A stretch of DNA of 64,000 nucleotides. Source: Rhodopirellula sp. SM50 (GTDB taxonomy: Bacteria; Planctomycetota; Planctomycetia; Pirellulales; Pirellulaceae). Of this stretch, positions 26,045 to 34,454 are shown piece by piece. A program made the position numbers and the translations under genes. The first letter of the stretch is position 1, and each line of letters begins with the position of its first letter. Where the stretch lies: NCBI RefSeq assembly GCF_002289565.1, contig NZ_NTFY01000038.1, positions 1 through 64,000 of the forward strand, given 5' to 3'. Under the pieces are notes generated by a model. The model did not search any database. It was not told where the DNA came from and was given only the letters and a program-made list of their open reading frames with translations.

Positions 26045-27283
26045 ATGCACGGTCGACGCTCAACGCATCAACGAGACGGATTTACGCTCGTCGAATTATT
26101 GGTGGTGATTGCGATCATTGGTATTCTGGTCGGTTTGCTCTTGCCGGCGGTTCAAGCGGCTCGCGAGGCCGCGCGGCGGATGAGTTGCAGCAACAATTTC
26201 AAACAGATCGGGATCGCGCTGCACAACTATCACTCGGCCTACAAGCAGTTACCAATCAACGGAACCGGGCCGACGAATGAATCCAACAACGCCTGCTGTG
26301 CGGAAGCCGTCACCGGCACGACGGGGTTGCCGCCGGTCGCGTTCACGCGGAATCTGCTGAGTTTCTTGGTGGGCATCACACCCTTCATGGAACAGCAAGC
26401 GGTTTGGGATCAGATTTCCAATCAACACCGGGATTCCAACGGGCTGTATTGGCCGGCGTTCGGCCCGGCACCGTACGCCATTGACTATCGGCCTTGGAAT
26501 GTGGACATCCCCAGCTTTCGTTGTCCGAGCGATCCCGGGCGGGGCCTGCCGGCGCTGGGCCGCACCAATTACGGGTGCAGCTATGGTGACAGCATGTGGC
26601 GGACGCAGTACGGCCAGAACTTTTTTCAAGGCAACACCGGTCGCTGGCGTTATGGCGACCACACCGGACGCATGCGTCAGGTACAGGGTTCGTGCCGCGG
26701 CATGTTTGTCCCCAGCAAAGGCACCAAGTTTCGTGACGTCTTGGACGGCCTATCCAACACGGTGATGGGCGGCGAAATGGCGACCGATTTGGGCGACCGC
26801 AACATCTCGACCACCGGTTCACGCGCCAATGGCCGCGACAACCTGTTGAACAATCCGAAGTACTGTGAGGACAACAATCAGATCGATCCGGACCGTCCCA
26901 GGTTTTGGGCGACGAGCGGCGTCAACTACACCGGCAATTCGACGATGCGTGGATTCCGGTGGGCCGACCAGCGGCCCTTGTATTCGACGATCGCGACGAT
27001 TTTGCCGCCCAACAGTGAGGTCTGTTTGATCGCCAACCACGGCGGACACGGAGCGATTCCGCCGAGTAGCCGGCACCAGGGCGGGGCACACATTCTGATG
27101 GGCGACGGCGCCGTGGTGTTCATCACCGATTCGATCGAAGCGGGAAACTCGCGGGCTGCCGTTCCCTATTTTCGAAACAATAACAACCAACATGCCGTCG
27201 GATTCCAGAGTCCGTATGGTTTGTGGGGCGCACTGGGGACGCGGGCGTCCAGCGAAACGATCGAGGAACAGTTGAATCAGTGA
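26045..27283 (+). CDS. DUF1559 pilin-like protein (copy B)
   Basis: 412 aa. Starts [20 protein letters not shown] with the pilin cleavage motif, preceded by an AGGAAGG ribosome site 6 nt upstream, so the longer frame from 25,979 is rejected. From FTLVELL to AYKQLP it is nearly identical to copy A. The middle has the same blocks ([38 protein letters not shown]) and the end has the H-X9-DG motif ([12 protein letters not shown]) and [20 protein letters not shown]. Copies A and B are therefore a paralogous pair about 3 kb apart. It would be processed by prepilin peptidase and secreted. Preceded by a small lipoprotein gene. No minor pilin or assembly ATPase gene is nearby. Confidence 0.92.
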   Translation: MHGRRSTHQRDGFTLVELLVVIAIIGILVGLLLPAVQAAREAARRMSCSNNFKQIGIALHNYHSAYKQLPINGTGPTNESNNACCAEAVTGTTGLPPVAFTRNLLSFLVGITPFMEQQAVWDQISNQHRDSNGLYWPAFGPAPYAIDYRPWNVDIPSFRCPSDPGRGLPALGRTNYGCSYGDSMWRTQYGQNFFQGNTGRWRYGDHTGRMRQVQGSCRGMFVPSKGTKFRDVLDGLSNTVMGGEMATDLGDRNISTTGSRANGRDNLLNNPKYCEDNNQIDPDRPRFWATSGVNYTGNSTMRGFRWADQRPLYSTIATILPPNSEVCLIANHGGHGAIPPSSRHQGGAHILMGDGAVVFITDSIEAGNSRAAVPYFRNNNNQHAVGFQSPYGLWGALGTRASSETIEEQLNQ

Positions 27284-27310
27284 CGTCCCCTTCGATCGAT
27301 CCGCCATCAT

Positions 27311-27409
27311 CTCCCTGTCTCCCTGTCTCCCTGTCTCCTTGTCTCCTTGTCTCCTTGTCTCCTTGTCTCCTTGTCTCCCCATCTCCTTGTCTCCCCATCT
27401 CCCCATCTC
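27311..27409. repeat. 8-bp microsatellite (CTCCTTGT / CTCCCTGT)
   Basis: About twelve units of an octamer (ctccctgt, then ctccttgt, then ctccccat) start 28 nt after the DUF1559 copy B stop. The opposite strand yields a spurious open frame of repeated GDKETRRQ. It lies in the 192-bp gap before the propeller gene and so could affect that gene's leader. Confidence 0.9.
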
Positions 27410-27475
27410 GCTCCAACATCAAACTGCTACAATCATCAGCGTCCGAAACTTACTGATAGACCTTAGGAACTGACG

Positions 27476-28822
27476 ATGATGATGCGCTGGGCGAGATCGA
27501 AGCGATGGGCCGGTGGTTGGTGTTGCTTGCTGTCGTGGGTGATCCTCTCTCAGGCGGCCTGCTGTCAGCCGGCACTCGGCGAGGATTGGCCGCAATGGCG
27601 GGGCGAGGGGCGTGATGCGACGATCGACGATCCGTCGCTGGTGCGGCAGCTGCCCGGCGGCCAAGTGCCGCTGCGTTGGTCGGTTCCGGTTGGGCCTGGA
27701 TACAGTGGTCCGACGATCAGCGACGGGGCGGTCTTTTTGACCGATCGGCAGGGAGAAGCTCCGCAGGTTCGTGAGCGGGTGCTGTGTTTTGATGCTGCCA
27801 CCGGCAAACTGATTTGGCAGCACAGCGATCCGGTCGGCTACAAAATCGGTTACGAAGCGTCAGGGCCTCGTGCCGCAGTGACGGTGCACGGATCGCAAGC
27901 GATTGCCGTCGGTGGCATGGGGCGACTGAATTGTCTCGATGCCAAAACCGGCGACGTCATTTGGAGCCGTGATCTGGATCAGGACTATCAAATTCGAATG
28001 CCGAATTGGGGCATCACGGCGGCGCCGTTGGTGTTCGAGGACTTGGTCATTCAAGTGACCGGCGGACGCGACGGCGCGTGTGTGGTCGCGTTTGATCTGG
28101 CCAGCGGAAAAGAACGCTGGAAAGCCTTAGATGAGAAAGCCGGCTACAGCGCGCCGATCATGATCCGCCAAGGCGACCAGGATGTCGTCGTCTGTTGGAC
28201 CGGCGAGAGTGTCAGCGGGCTTGATCCGCGCAGCGGTGAAACGTTTTGGTCGATTGAAATGAAACCACGCAACATGCCGATCGGTGTGCCCACGCCGGTG
28301 GTCAGCGGTGATCGTCTGTTCGTGTCGTCGTTCTACGACGGATCCATGCTGATCAAGCTGGATCTCAGTGCCCCGAAGGCGACGAAGCTCTGGCATCGCA
28401 TCGGCCAAGATGAAAAAAACACCGACGCCCTGCACGCGATGATTTCTGGCCCGATCATCAAGGGCGACGCGATCTATGGAGCCGATAGTTATGGCGAGTT
28501 TCGCTGTTTGGATCTGAAGACCGGCGATCGGATTTGGGAAGATCGGTCGGTGGTTCCGATCAATCGCTGGGCGACGGTGCACACGATTCGCAATGGTGAC
28601 GATGAAATCATGCTGAATGACCAAGGCGAATTGCTGTTTGCCACTCTGTCGCGTGACGGGATCGAGATCCGATCACGTTCCCAATTGATCGCACCGACGC
28701 TGAAACAACTGAGGCGCCGTGGCGGTGTGGTTTGGTCGCATCCGGCGATCGCCAATGGCATGATCTATGCCCGCAATGACAAGGAACTGGTTTGTGCGTC
28801 GCTGCGGGCAGAGCGGGAGTGA
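27476..28822 (+). CDS. secreted PQQ-type beta-propeller protein
   Basis: 448 aa with an N-terminal signal (RWAGGWCCLLSWVILSQAACC then cleavage near ALGED). The body shows repeated PQQ-like propeller blades, each with the AxTGKxxW-type turn: CFDAATGKLIWQHS, CLDAKTGDVIWSRD, AFDLASGKERWKAL, GLDPRSGETFWSIE, CLDLKTGDRIWED. The opening GEDWPQWRGEGRDAT is the usual entry of planctomycete PQQ-binding-like propellers. It lacks the dehydrogenase active-site residues and the size of true quinoprotein dehydrogenases, so a BamB-like scaffolding or a binding role is as likely as catalysis. The ATG at 27,476 has TAGGAA 8 nt upstream. It is a single-gene unit. Confidence 0.88.
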   Translation: MMMRWARSKRWAGGWCCLLSWVILSQAACCQPALGEDWPQWRGEGRDATIDDPSLVRQLPGGQVPLRWSVPVGPGYSGPTISDGAVFLTDRQGEAPQVRERVLCFDAATGKLIWQHSDPVGYKIGYEASGPRAAVTVHGSQAIAVGGMGRLNCLDAKTGDVIWSRDLDQDYQIRMPNWGITAAPLVFEDLVIQVTGGRDGACVVAFDLASGKERWKALDEKAGYSAPIMIRQGDQDVVVCWTGESVSGLDPRSGETFWSIEMKPRNMPIGVPTPVVSGDRLFVSSFYDGSMLIKLDLSAPKATKLWHRIGQDEKNTDALHAMISGPIIKGDAIYGADSYGEFRCLDLKTGDRIWEDRSVVPINRWATVHTIRNGDDEIMLNDQGELLFATLSRDGIEIRSRSQLIAPTLKQLRRRGGVVWSHPAIANGMIYARNDKELVCASLRAERE

Positions 28823-28839
28823 GCGTTCGTTCCGTTTGC

Positions 28840-29110
28840 AGCTTGGTCCCTCTCTGGCGTTTGTGTTTCTAGCGAAACGCCACACCGCAGAGCGGTGCCA
28901 CAACATAGCCCGGGGTCGCGGAGCGCACCCCGGGTTGTGTCGAAATGGGAACTGGAACCCCAGTGGGGTTCAACAAATGACGCGTCGCGATCCGGGGGGC
29001 AAACTGGGTGAATCCGGCGAAGCACCTTGTTCAACCCCGCTGGGGTTGGCGGCCTTATGGTGGCCGGAACTTGGGGTGCGCTAACGCGACCCCAAGCTTT
29101 GATGTGGCAC
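28840..29110. repeat. repeat-filled gap (28,823-29,163)
   Basis: Contains ccctctctggcgtttgtgtt (28,850), the palindrome agcccggggtcgcggagcgcaccccgggtt in two halves (~28,905-28,940), gaaccccagtggggttcaac, tgttcaaccccgctggggtt, and cttggggtgcgctaacgcgac. These are several unrelated short palindromes butted together. No gene seen. Confidence 0.65.
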
Positions 29111-29163
29111 GCCGCTGGCGTGAAACCGCTGTTGTGGAGGAACGAGAGACGCCCCACCGCTTT

Positions 29164-30435
29164 TCAGTTGCCGTCACCGGGACGGGGCACTCTCCACCGC
29201 GGTCCGTCGGGCGCTTGGAATTCTCGGAACAGTTCGTCCATATTGAATCGTCGCATCGCCGGTGGGAGCGGAGGGGCGCCGGGTGCAGGAACGCCGGGGA
29301 CAAGGTCCAACGGGAACCGTTGTCCGTCTCGGAGTTCAAAGGCCTGTTGCGGCGGGAATGTGCCGCCCTCAGGGATGTTTTGGGCGATCCGCTGGTCGGG
29401 GTGTTCGGTCAGCGTGACGGGCAGCGTCATCGTTTGATCGCCGCGAAGGACGATGATTTGCAGTGTCTCGCCGGCGCGAGCGTCGGCGACTGCGGCAACG
29501 ACCTCAGCGGCGTCGCGGATTGCCATCGTGTCGATCTGTTGGATCAAGTCGCCTGCTTCGATACCGGCTTGTTCGGCGGCAGAGCCCGGACTGACTTGCT
29601 GCACCAGCGGACCGCTGCCTTGGAATTGGATGCCGATCAGACCGCGTTTCAGATCGTGTGGTGTGGGGGCGTTTGCCGCTTCGATCAGCCTGAGGAGATG
29701 TGTCGAGCGTGCGCAAACCAGACCGCCGTTTCGGCTGGGCACGAGCACACCGACGACGATGCCGGTCGCGTCGAGGACGGGGGCACCAATCCTTTGTCGA
29801 CTCGCTCCAAAATCCAAAGTCGGCGTCGTCCCCACGCCCGACCCGGTGGCCATGGGGCGTGTTGAAACCATGCCCGAATCGGTTACCAAGTCTCGGTCGG
29901 CGATCCAAGCGGCGAGGACCGGCATGCCCGGTTCGGTTTCGGCGGCGCTGACGATCAATCCAGACTCGGGTGCCAGTTCGGTTTTGATCGCAGCCAGTCC
30001 GGTGACGTAGTCCAACGCCACCACTGTGCCCTCGGATTGATCACCGCCGGCGTTCTGGACGGTCACGGAGTTCACCGGGCCGCCGACGAAGGCCACGACC
30101 ATCGAGTCACCGACGGCGAAGGCCGCACTGGTGGTTTTGCCGGGTCGGGCGTTGACCAATCCTCTGGCTTGACCATCGCGAAACCGATTCAGCGGCTGGC
30201 CGTCGGGGCGCAGGATCTCAATCCGACGACCCCTCGGCGGCGCGGCTTCGGCCGCTTCATCGTCGGCATTGGGATCGGGAATGGCGTCGGCCGAGTCGAC
30301 GATCACGGTCATCAACGAAGGCTCGCTCGTGCGGACGGCGTCGCGAAAATCGACGAGCGATTGTCCAGCGGACCGCGATGCCAGGGGAAACGCCAAGACC
30401 AACGCAATGACGACAGACATCAGTGTTCGATTCAC
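29164..30435 (-). CDS. secreted HtrA-like PDZ protein with inactive protease domain
   Basis: 423 aa. A GTG at 30,435 gives MNRTLMSVVIALVLAFPLAS, a good Sec signal, and has a GGAG site 10 nt upstream; the frame upstream to 30,624 has no signal. Residues ~30-280 align in layout with S1C (DegP/HtrA) proteases, but the triad is lost: the His position reads MVVAFVGG, the Asp block reads YVTGLAAIK instead of xTDLAVLK, and the Ser block reads RQRIGAPVLD instead of GNSGGPL. A PDZ domain follows (RGLIGIQFQGSGPLVQQVSPG; AGIEAGDLIQQID), then a Pro-rich tail. The family is known to include non-catalytic chaperone-like members, so a periplasmic binding role is plausible. It is 235 nt downstream of the TPR lipoprotein gene on the same strand. 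Confidence 0.78.
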   Translation of the reverse strand: MNRTLMSVVIALVLAFPLASRSAGQSLVDFRDAVRTSEPSLMTVIVDSADAIPDPNADDEAAEAAPPRGRRIEILRPDGQPLNRFRDGQARGLVNARPGKTTSAAFAVGDSMVVAFVGGPVNSVTVQNAGGDQSEGTVVALDYVTGLAAIKTELAPESGLIVSAAETEPGMPVLAAWIADRDLVTDSGMVSTRPMATGSGVGTTPTLDFGASRQRIGAPVLDATGIVVGVLVPSRNGGLVCARSTHLLRLIEAANAPTPHDLKRGLIGIQFQGSGPLVQQVSPGSAAEQAGIEAGDLIQQIDTMAIRDAAEVVAAVADARAGETLQIIVLRGDQTMTLPVTLTEHPDQRIAQNIPEGGTFPPQQAFELRDGQRFPLDLVPGVPAPGAPPLPPAMRRFNMDELFREFQAPDGPRWRVPRPGDGN

Positions 30436-30445
30436 GGGAAGAGTT

Positions 30446-30449
30446 CTCC
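30446..30449 (-). promoter_or_regulatory. ribosome binding site for the GTG start of the PDZ protein
   Basis: GGAG on the minus strand, 10 nt before the GTG at 30,435. It supports this start over the ATG at 30,420, which would remove the positively charged n-region (NRTL) of the signal peptide. Confidence 0.6.
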
Positions 30450-30619
30450 GATTTGATTCCAGGGACCGGTGAAGGGCGATCGAGAGGATCGCCGGATTGC
30501 AATTCGCCACCCACCAATTCTCTCGGGATCGACCGCCTCGATCAAGTCGAGCGTGGTCCCGAATCGGACGCTTCCACGGTGGCAAACGACGATCCGGCCG
30601 CGGACTGACCCGGTGCTCC

Positions 30620-30659
30620 GTCAACTCTTAGATTGAGAGCACCGCGGAAAAAGGTCAGG
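30620..30659. repeat. half copy of the GCGGAAAAGGGGTCAGG palindrome
   Basis: tcttagattgagagcaccgcggaaaaaggtcagg is cut in two here as tcttagattgagagcacc and gcggaaaaaggtcagg. It matches the left half of 24,309-24,348. The right arm is missing; the sequence runs directly into the end of the TPR lipoprotein gene. Confidence 0.7.
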
Positions 30660-30670
30660 CGGTCAGCGTG

Positions 30671-31927
30671 CTACTGGGGCATCGCGAAGTTCGGCGGCAG
30701 CGCGAACTTTTCAGACGAACCTTGGCCCTCGGCCGTCGGCGTGGTGGCCGCCGCGGGGGCGGAGGCGGACGTCTGATTGACGTTGTTGTTGGGGGCGGGC
30801 GTTTTGTACGACGCGTTCCCGAAACTGACGTTGGTATTGGCGGTGGAAGCGGGTTGGACGGCATTTTGGAAACCGGGGATTTCGGTTCCGGGTGTGAAGC
30901 CTTGAGCCGCCTGTTGGACCGCGGTGTCCGCGGGCGTGTTTGCGGCCGGTTGAGCGGCGGTGGCCATCGCGACTCCGGGGGTGACCCCGGGAACGTTTCC
31001 GATCTGGGTCAGCAGTTCGCGAGATCGTTCGACGGCGCGTTTGGTGGCCGCGTCGGATGAGGCTTGGGGCTCGTAAGCGAGCGCCTGGTTGAGGTGCCGT
31101 GTCGATTCGGCTTTCTGGCCATGCTTGTAATGCAGGTAGGCCATGTTGAAGTGGGCCACGGCGGGTCGATTGTTTTGGACGAGGACTTCCAGGGCACCCG
31201 CGGGATCGCCGGCTTGGAATTTCACACTCGCCAGGTTGTTGGCGTATCGCGAGGAGCCGGGCGAGAGCCGCAGGGCTTGTTCGATGGTGGCTGCCGCCGC
31301 GCTATAGTTGCCGAGTTTGCTGAGCGTTAATCCCAGATCGTTGTACAGCCCGGCGTCGTTAGCGTTCTGTTCGATCGCCTTGCCGAAGTATTCGGCGGCT
31401 TTTTGGTGGTTTTCTTGGCGGAAATGCAGTCGCGCGATGTTGGCCAGTGCGGCCGCGTCGTTGGGTTGTTTTTCGAGCGCCTTGGCATAGCTTTCCATGG
31501 CTTTCTCGTAGTTGCCGGTCGATTCCCACAGTCGTCCGTTGGCGACAAAGACTTCCGGAGTCACTTCGGCTTTGTGCGTCAGGCTGGTCGGGTCGGTGGC
31601 GTCGCCTTCGGTGACATCGCGATTGGACTTGTCGCTGCGTCCGAACCAACTTGCGACCGTTGTGCGCGATTTTGAGGCGGCCCCTTTGGCGCCGCTGGCA
31701 AGTGAGGTGCCGACGTTCTTCGGGCCGCTAAGCCAGCTCGAACCACTCTCTTGGACGCTGGGGCTGGCCGGAGTGCTCGAAAACGGATTCAAGGATGCGA
31801 CTCGGGTGCCGAGGGAATTGGAGCACCCGGTTGTCGCAGCGACACAGCCGATCACCAGTGAAGCGACGAGCGCCGAGGAAGGTTGATGACGTCGTCGATT
31901 TCGAAACATTTTGGTTGGTTCAGTCAC
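30671..31927 (-). CDS. TPR-repeat lipoprotein
   Basis: 418 aa. The signal SSALVASLVIGCVAATTGCS carries a lipobox (TTGC), starting from ATG at 31,927 or 31,909. After a Ser/Ala-rich linker (~40-110), about four TPR units follow (~125-290): NGRLWESTGNYEKAMESYAKAL, NIARLHFRQENHQKAAEYFGKA, DLGLTLSKLGNYSAAAATIEQA, NMAYLHYKHGQKAESTRHLNQA. The C-terminal ~130 residues are low-complexity Ala/Pro/Thr/Asn. TPR lipoproteins commonly act as assembly factors for secretion or outer-membrane machines (PilF/BamD style); the partner is unknown. It is upstream of the PDZ protein gene on the same strand and could share a transcript with it. Confidence 0.85.
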   Translation of the reverse strand: MTEPTKMFRNRRRHQPSSALVASLVIGCVAATTGCSNSLGTRVASLNPFSSTPASPSVQESGSSWLSGPKNVGTSLASGAKGAASKSRTTVASWFGRSDKSNRDVTEGDATDPTSLTHKAEVTPEVFVANGRLWESTGNYEKAMESYAKALEKQPNDAAALANIARLHFRQENHQKAAEYFGKAIEQNANDAGLYNDLGLTLSKLGNYSAAAATIEQALRLSPGSSRYANNLASVKFQAGDPAGALEVLVQNNRPAVAHFNMAYLHYKHGQKAESTRHLNQALAYEPQASSDAATKRAVERSRELLTQIGNVPGVTPGVAMATAAQPAANTPADTAVQQAAQGFTPGTEIPGFQNAVQPASTANTNVSFGNASYKTPAPNNNVNQTSASAPAAATTPTAEGQGSSEKFALPPNFAMPQ

Positions 31928-32072
31928 GTCTGAGTTTCTCCCGTGACACTGGAGTCAACGAGTAGGGCGAGGCGGCGGCGGTGTCAACGCGAGTCCGATG
32001 GCACCGATTGTAGGGATCGACCGATTGTCAAACTGACTTCAATTCGGTCCGCCGTGTAAGCCGGATTCGACG

Positions 32073-32105
32073 AAAAAAGGCGGTTTCCCGCGAGGGGAAA
32101 CCGCC
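32073..32105 (-). terminator. intrinsic terminator for the minus-strand secreted-protein gene
   Basis: Perfect 11-bp stem, ggcggtttccc (32,079-32,089) with gggaaaccgcc (32,095-32,105). Reading the minus strand, six T follow (complement of 32,073-32,078). It lies 78 nt past the stop at 32,183. Confidence 0.88.
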
Positions 32106-32182
32106 AATGGGTGTCGATTTGGCGTCAACTCGGTTGGCAGGGGCTGCCCCACAGCGAGTCTCGTGCGACTGCCAGGTGCTGC

Positions 32183-32761
32183 CTACTGCTGCGTGACGGC
32201 AGAGGTGCCCGCGGCGCTGCTGGAGGGCAGTTTCGGCGGGGCGAGTTCTTCCAACCAGGCGCGGTTGACTTTCGTCGCCCAGGCACCCGACGCGGTCGGG
32301 GGGACGCGGTCGGTGACGGCGACCGTCGGCAGCGGGCCCGCGCCCTCAAACTGCGACAGGATTTCACGCACCGACGCCACCCGTGCTTCGGTTTCTTCGG
32401 TCGTCGCCGCACGCACGACATAGACTTGGCGACGTGAGGCGGGCGCTTGGCGGGCGATCCAGGCCACGGTCTCTTGCCCCGACGTCTTCAAGGCACCGTC
32501 TCCATCGCGGAATTGATGCGGCCCGATCGTATTGTGCAAGATCCAACCGTTCTGCTTCATCGCTTCGAACGGGGTGATCACGGCCATGGCATCCATTTCG
32601 TTGAAGGGATCGGGCCACGCATTGTTGCGTTCGTACCCGACACCGACTTTGTGCCAAAAACTGTTCCAGTGATCGTTCCATTTCGCGCTGACCGATGTCG
32701 TGGTGACCGACACCAGGGCAGCAACGATCAGCAAACGTCCATAAAAGCTAGTGCATCGCAT
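32183..32761 (-). CDS. secreted hypothetical protein
   Basis: 192 aa with a Sec signal (MRCTSFYGRLLIVAALVSVT, cleavage near SVSA-K). The mature part begins KWNDHWNSFWHKVGVGYERN, rich in Trp and His, and holds a VAWIARQAPASRRQVYVVRAA segment resembling the OmpA-like or YSIRK-free BON-type periplasmic fold only loosely; no family can be assigned with confidence. The C-terminus is Ser/Ala/Thr-rich. A GGAAGGAA ribosome site lies ~9 nt upstream of the ATG, and a strong terminator follows, so this is a well-defined single-gene unit. Confidence 0.75.
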   Translation of the reverse strand: MRCTSFYGRLLIVAALVSVTTTSVSAKWNDHWNSFWHKVGVGYERNNAWPDPFNEMDAMAVITPFEAMKQNGWILHNTIGPHQFRDGDGALKTSGQETVAWIARQAPASRRQVYVVRAATTEETEARVASVREILSQFEGAGPLPTVAVTDRVPPTASGAWATKVNRAWLEELAPPKLPSSSAAGTSAVTQQ

Positions 32762-32934
32762 GATAAGGCAGTTCCTTCCGCCGGTTGGGGAGATTGCAAA
32801 TGACGGTTGGCGGTGCGTTTCCGACCGCGGGGGTTTTCAATCAAGGCTCGCAATCGTTCGGGACACCGGTTCCATGACAGCCTGTTGGATGCAAGCCCGC
32901 ATGCGTCAGCAAGGGGCCACGCGGCGCCCCTCGC

Positions 32935-33345
32935 TTACGCGTTCGGGCTGGCGTGATCGTGTTGATTTGGCAACATTGATTCAGTCAACAGGCCATTGAT
33001 TTTCCGGAACGACAAACCGTTCGCTCGCAGCAATCTCATCGGCATACCCAGGCACCACTCTTTGCCTGTCGATTCGGCGACGGCATAACCGGTACAGCTC
33101 GCTTGAACGTCGGCCGGGGTGGTGAACGGATCTCGACGCAAAACAGCCGTGACGTCAAAATGAAACGGCGACCCTGCATGGCAGGGCCGCCGTCGTGTCG
33201 GTTGAATCAGGGACGGCCGAGCAGCCCAGCAGGGCCAACCCTGTGGGGCGATTGACCGTGCGGTCCCGCCAGCGGGTTCGTTGTCTTCGGTCTTCTTTTT
33301 CTTCCCTTTGCCTTTTCCTTTGGCGTCGTCGCCACGGCTCGTCAT
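32935..33345 (-). CDS. doubtful open frame, Lys-rich N-terminus
   Basis: 136 aa from ATG at 33,345. The first ~25 residues (MTSRGDDAKGKGKGKKKKTE) look like a basic tail, and the same frame is open further upstream to 33,390 without a start (NGNPQYLGLPERLIK), so this could be the end of a degraded gene. The rest has no recognisable features and crosses a short repeat (ccctgcatggcagg). No ribosome site seen. It sits downstream of the EamA transporter on the same strand. I list it as possible only; the 32,762-33,399 region otherwise shows nothing coding. Confidence 0.22.
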   Translation of the reverse strand: MTSRGDDAKGKGKGKKKKTEDNEPAGGTARSIAPQGWPCWAARPSLIQPTRRRPCHAGSPFHFDVTAVLRRDPFTTPADVQASCTGYAVAESTGKEWCLGMPMRLLRANGLSFRKINGLLTESMLPNQHDHASPNA

Positions 33346-33399
33346 TTTGATCAGACGTTCGGGCAGACCAAGGTACTGCGGATTGCCATTTTTTTGTGG

Positions 33400-34431
33400 C
33401 TAATCGGTGATCACGATTGGGGCCCGCGTGCGGCGGGCCAGGATGATCAGGCCGACAAAGGTCAGGGCGATGCCGACGGCAAGTCGGGTCGTGATCGGTT
33501 CATCGAACAGGATTACGCCGGCCACGCCCGCCATGGCAACCTGAGACGCATTGATCAGGTTCACCGCAACGACCGGCAGCAGGCGAAGCGCCATGGTGAT
33601 GGCGACAAAGGCGGAGAAGTTCAAGCATCCCGCGGTGACCATCAGCGTCCATTGTGACGGGCTGGTCGACAGGATTGCCGCGGGGCCCAGGGTTGCAAAA
33701 CAGAACCCCCACAGCGCCACGCTGCCGGTGACGCCGCTGATCAACATCAGATTTCGGGCCGGGATTCCGGTCTGCAGCGTCTGCCGCATCGTGACGCCGA
33801 AGAACGCGTAGGCCAATCCAGAAACCGCCGCCCAGAGCGATCCGACGACCAGATCGATCGGCTCGGGCAGGGCTGGCTCGGGCAGAGCAGGCTCGCCCGC
33901 GGCGATCGTCCCGGCGTTCGCGCCGAGGGAGTCGTTGACGGGGCGATCGGGCAGGCACAGCACCACGATGGCGACGATCAAGGTGATCATGGCGATCACT
34001 TTGCGTCGGCCGACCGGTTCTTTCAACAAGACCGCTCCGAGGATCGCCCCGCCGACGATCAGCACGCCGAGCGTGATGGGGACCGATGCGGCCAACCCGA
34101 TCCGCTCGAGCGCCTTTTGGAACGCGGCGTTGCCAAAGAACTGCGCCAGGAAGGAGGCCAGGACGAATTGGGGCAACCGGCGAAAGGTCGATCGGGAAGG
34201 GTTCGCAGGTGCCGAGCGGTTGGGCGCCGGACTGTTGGGTGTTGGGCGAATCGACAGCCATCCGACGAGCGGGCCCAGGAGGACCACGGTCGGTGCGGCT
34301 TTGACGGCGGAGACGAGATAGGCATCGACGTCGACACAATTCCGCAGCGCGATATTGGTCAGGGTGTAGAGGACGGCGGAGGCGACGCCACAGACGGGGC
34401 CCTGCCATGAAATCCGGCGGGGGGAAGGCAA
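33400..34431 (-). CDS. EamA/DMT-superfamily transporter
   Basis: 343 aa inner-membrane protein with about ten hydrophobic helices in two homologous halves, the layout of drug/metabolite transporters. First half: VASAVLYTLTNIALR, FVLASFLAQFFGNAAF, ASVPITLGVLIVGGAILGAVLL, with the EPVG motif that ends EamA halves. Second half: VVGSLWAAVSGLAYAFFGV, LMISGVTGSVALWGFCF, AINMALR-like helix and VAGVILFDEPITTRLAVGIA. Between the halves is a cytosolic loop with a short LPEPA repeat from duplicated DNA (~33,868-33,895). Substrate unknown (amino acids or metabolites are usual). Twenty-three nt downstream of the PP2C gene, so likely co-transcribed with it. Confidence 0.85.
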   Translation of the reverse strand: MPSPRRISWQGPVCGVASAVLYTLTNIALRNCVDVDAYLVSAVKAAPTVVLLGPLVGWLSIRPTPNSPAPNRSAPANPSRSTFRRLPQFVLASFLAQFFGNAAFQKALERIGLAASVPITLGVLIVGGAILGAVLLKEPVGRRKVIAMITLIVAIVVLCLPDRPVNDSLGANAGTIAAGEPALPEPALPEPIDLVVGSLWAAVSGLAYAFFGVTMRQTLQTGIPARNLMLISGVTGSVALWGFCFATLGPAAILSTSPSQWTLMVTAGCLNFSAFVAITMALRLLPVVAVNLINASQVAMAGVAGVILFDEPITTRLAVGIALTFVGLIILARRTRAPIVITD

Positions 34432-34454
34432 AACGGAAGGCAGTTGACTGGTCC

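Noticed and set aside
26819-27406. Minus-strand frame encoding repeated GDKETRRQ
   Set aside because: Produced by the CTCCTTGT microsatellite; the same artefact appears in many genomes and the rest is antisense to DUF1559 copy B.
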